From assembly GCA_004352715.1 (NCBI GenBank), contig SCFE01000022.1:302219-366218 (forward strand): a stretch of 64,000 bases of DNA. The letters run 5' to 3'. Below the pieces are notes generated by a model that was not told the origin of the DNA, made no database searches, and saw only the letters and a program-made list of their open reading frames with translations. Shown one piece after another: positions 61,133-64,000 of this stretch. The position numbers and the translations under genes were made by a program. This stretch comes from Hofstenia miamia. Its lineage: Eukaryota; Xenacoelomorpha; Acoela. Positions within the stretch are counted from its first letter, which is position 1. The number at the start of each line of letters is the position of its first letter.

Positions 61133-62596
61133 GGCCATCTACGAGTTGCAGCTTTGCAGCTGTAGAGACGTAGCATACTGTCCATCGCATCCACTCCAAC
61201 TTTGTTTTCATTATAAAACTTCACCATTTCTGGTTTTCTTTTTCCAGCATTCTCAGTGGCAGCTGAAGAATGATAACTAGATAATAGAACAACATTTGTA
61301 TTTGGCTTGCATTGATACGAGACGGTCAAAGTATTATCCGTGCAAAAATGTCTTGATTCGTAAAGTGATTGCTTTTCAAAATGAGATTGCGATAGGAAAC
61401 GAGAAGATTTTCTAACTGTTCCAACAAGAGTAGTTTTGCGTACTTGAAGATCATCTGACAAACTAAGGCTGGTAAAAAAATTGTCCGTCGTAATATTATA
61501 TCCTTTCCTGAGGCATGGTTTCATCAACTTTTTCACAACGAAATCACCAAGTCGTTGACCATTCCGTTCTTCAGAATCTTGAGCACCTAAATAAGGGATC
61601 TGATTGATGCAAAATTTGTTTTTGATATCACAACAGATCCAAAATTTGATTCCGAACTTGTCGGGTTTACTTTTTATGTACTGAATAAATCCACAGCGAT
61701 TTTTTAGGGGTAAAAGTTGCTCGTCGATAGTCAAATATGGATATGGAGTATACACTTCCATGCAATGCTGAACGAACATGTCAAAATTTTTTCGAATCGC
61801 GGCGAATTTGTCATCTTTCACTCTTGATCGACGAGAATTCATATCGTCAAACCTGATAAAACGAAGAATGTTGGAAAAGCGATTACGGGACATTATTCCT
61901 TTTATGTAATGATAGCCAAAGTCCAACGCAGTCCAAGCACGCCTCTCAAATAGATTATTCCAATAAACTTGTCAATATCGTCCAATGTAAGCGAAAATTC
62001 TGGATCTGTCGGAGTAGCCTTCTGTACACTATAACGTTAGATATTCTTCAGTATATTTTCTCTAATAATAAGTCTCCATGCACTCATTGGCGTGTCGATA
62101 TTGCGTTTCATACTTGCTTTTACTCCAGGCGTGGCCGTAAACACATTTTTGGATTTCATTCGTCCCACTTGAGAAATAGACGTGTTCGGTGGTAATGGTT
62201 ACCAAACAGTTCCATCCTTACCAGTCAATGAAGGAGACTGATCAAAACTCTCGACAGAATCAAAAAAAGACGCGGATAACATACTACACTCAAGATTATC
62301 GTCGTTGTCTTCCAAGTCATGATTTGCACATTCTTTATCAAGACTATATTCTTCATCTTCCGTATCCGGCAAGGGTCCAAAATCTTCATCAATAGGAATA
62401 TCCTCCTCTTCTGGCATTAGAGGTAGATTTTCTGGAACATAGATAAACAAGAGTGATCAATTCAATTAAACAAATGGTAAAGTAAATATCATCAAAAAGA
62501 ATAATTATGGTGGTATTTAGTTGGTGTAGTTCAATTACACTAATTAACTGTAACTAATTAAAGTCAAAATGACCGGTCCGGGCGTTCTAGTGTTAA
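61133..62596 (-). mobile_element. piggyBac element, longer copy (interrupted by gap)
   Basis: The outer end reads GTCCGGGCGTTCTAGTG then TTAA (62593-62596), the same terminus as the neighbouring copy. The minus strand carries an acidic N-terminus (62450-62199), a frameshifted middle (SAWRLIIRENILKNI, DDIDKFIGIIYLRGV) and the catalytic core (61926-61133). The core has the three Asp motifs YLTIDEQLLPLKNRCGF, YNITTDNFFTSLSLSDDL and KVGVDAMDSMLRLYSCK. The C-terminal part falls in or beyond the 165-N gap. At least two frameshifts, so inactive as written. Confidence 0.85.
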
Positions 62597-62737
62597 TGTA
62601 TTTCAATGAGTACAATTTACCACAAAATTCATAGAAGAAAACAGTAAAATGAACAAACGATAAGTCTTTATTACACTGGTCGCAAGTGCCGGAGATAGAC
62701 ACATGAGTTTGTTTTTACCATGATAAATTCTGCTATC

Positions 62738-63184
62738 AAATTTTTTACATCACCCTTGCTATTATTCAGAGGCGTACGCAGGATTTTCTGATGGGCACAG
62801 CCCCGCGAAAATTTTTGAAAACTGAGAAAATAGACCCTAACAATGCATTTCACGATAGTAGATTTTAAATTTTTCAATTTTTTAAGAAAAATTTTTTGAT
62901 TTATCCAGTCAAAATCAAATTTTAAAACCTGACGGGGGACATTCCACCATGTCCCCCTCTGCGTTCGCCACTGCTATTATTTTTACAAGCATTTTAAAAT
63001 AAGATTATAAAAAGGTATATTGAATGAAAGAGTAAGAAAACTATGCATAAACAAATTAAGATGCAGAACTATAAATTTGCTTGGCTTAAAGGCTCGTTTT
63101 GGGCTCGTTCTGTACTCATTGCAGTGCTCAAGCTCGGTTCGGCTCGGTTTGGTACGTTAGAAGCTCGGCTCGTTGACAAGTCTG
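62738..63184. mobile_element. GCTCG-family element carrying a nested MITE
   Basis: The right part is typical of the family (AAAATAAGATTATAAAAAGG core, GGCTCGTTTTGGGCTCG, tandem GGCTCG, terminus CGTTGACAAGTCTG ending at 63184). The left terminus is missing. The copy is split by the MITE 62767-62973. Confidence 0.7.
62767..62973. mobile_element. hAT-type MITE with 8-bp duplication, nested
   Basis: The 207-bp element has ends CAGAGGCGTACGCAG and, inverted, CAGTGGCGAACGCAG. The exact target duplication CTATTATT lies at 62759-62766 and 62974-62981. The duplicated octamer equals the uninterrupted core of other GCTCG-family copies, so the order of insertion is clear. Confidence 0.9.
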
Positions 63185-64000
63185 GTAGTAATAATTGTAT
63201 TAATACCTTTATCAAATACATGCGTGACCATATGCGTCAATGGATGAGTGACTCTTTGATATTAAAGAAGACAAGGTCTCCACTTGAAAAAAGAACGGAG
63301 AATATGCCTTTTTTCCATGCAAATATTTACAAAATACTAAGGAAAAGTGTTACAAAATTTTTAAATTTTGTTGTAAACCGCATGCTATAAGTAAAAGAAT
63401 TTATGTAGAAAGAATGCAATTCTTTAAATTTATTTTATATTAAATAATATAACGATGCCCATATTTTAAAAGTTACGATGTAGAAGGGTTAAAAAGAAAA
63501 ACTTTTAATTGTCACTTTTTTAAACACTTTTCTCGAAGCCTACAATGATATTGCAAATTCTTAGTCATTGTGTAGCCATGCAACATTAGAATTTTTTATA
63601 AATTTGCATTTCAGTACCTGATGTATTTTACATTAGCTAGTTTAACTTGTATATTCACTGAATTATCAAGTTTAATTTCAATTCACATTCGGAATTTTGT
63701 CTAAAATGGAGTTTAAAATAATCTCAAGACTTCTATATTCCGAGAAATTTATCACAATCTTAATACATATTTATAACAATTGATTTACGCTGAATCGGGG
63801 AAACAGTTGCTAATTCATGATGTTATACATATTAACCACTAGACGATTCAAAAATTAGTGTCCAAATGTCTTGTAATGGTTTTAACGAATTTACTACTTT
63901 ATATAATTATTATTATACTTTGATTTTAGAAAATTATAAAAATCAAATAGAATGTATTTAAACTGTCAAAAATTTTATCACAAATACAATAAATAAAAAT
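63185..64000. other. Intergenic, nothing recognised
   Basis: AT-rich to the right edge. No exon or repeat boundary identified. Confidence 0.3.

Overview
The window is AT-rich nuclear DNA from an animal, most likely an arthropod or another invertebrate. It has GT-AG introns, single-gene transcription units, eukaryotic housekeeping genes, many DNA transposons (hAT, Tc1/mariner, piggyBac, Harbinger), non-LTR retrotransposon relics, MITEs and long (TA)n runs. It is draft assembly: N gaps lie at 4415-4857, 6762-7463, 24211-24230, 38112-38228, 41568-41701, 54568-54729 and 60968-61132. Three of them fall inside (TA)n, and one (24211) is flanked by a 163-bp exact duplicate. I cannot name the species from the sequence.

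Left half (1-39 kb): gene-poor. The best gene-like signals are on the minus strand: an isolated start exon near 0.6 kb, weak exon pieces at 2.4-3.1 kb, and a chain of phase-compatible exons at about 24.0, 23.6, 9.26-8.4, 6.4 and 5.3 kb that may be one unrecognised gene. A perfect 12-copy 64-bp tandem array lies inside one of those exons. Otherwise the region holds LINE relics (10.3, 17.4-19.1, 32.4, 35-36.6, 38.4 kb), tandem arrays of 133, 267 and 20 bp, a GCTCG-rich inverted-repeat family and several MITEs.

Right half (39-57 kb): four plus-strand genes can be reconstructed. They are galactokinase (one exon, with an apparent 2-nt frameshift), SURF1 (4 exons, 278 aa), DCAF13/Sof1 (3 exons, 451 aa) and an NAA80-like N-acetyltransferase (2 exons, 162 aa). 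SURF1, DCAF13 and NAA80 lie head-to-tail. They act in separate processes (cytochrome c oxidase assembly, rRNA processing, N-terminal acetylation), so the linkage is not obviously functional. All four have a plausible 3' splice acceptor 4-37 nt before the start codon, which suggests 5'UTR introns or spliced-leader trans-splicing. A hAT element (8-bp target duplication) sits in SURF1 intron 3, a MITE in SURF1 intron 1 and a Tc1/Sleeping Beauty-like element in DCAF13 intron 2. None of these interrupts an exon.

Far right (56.5-63.2 kb): a block of transposons made of a decayed mariner-type element, a LINE carrying ORF1 and endonuclease, two related piggyBac copies (one internally deleted), and a GCTCG-family element with a hAT-type MITE inserted in it.
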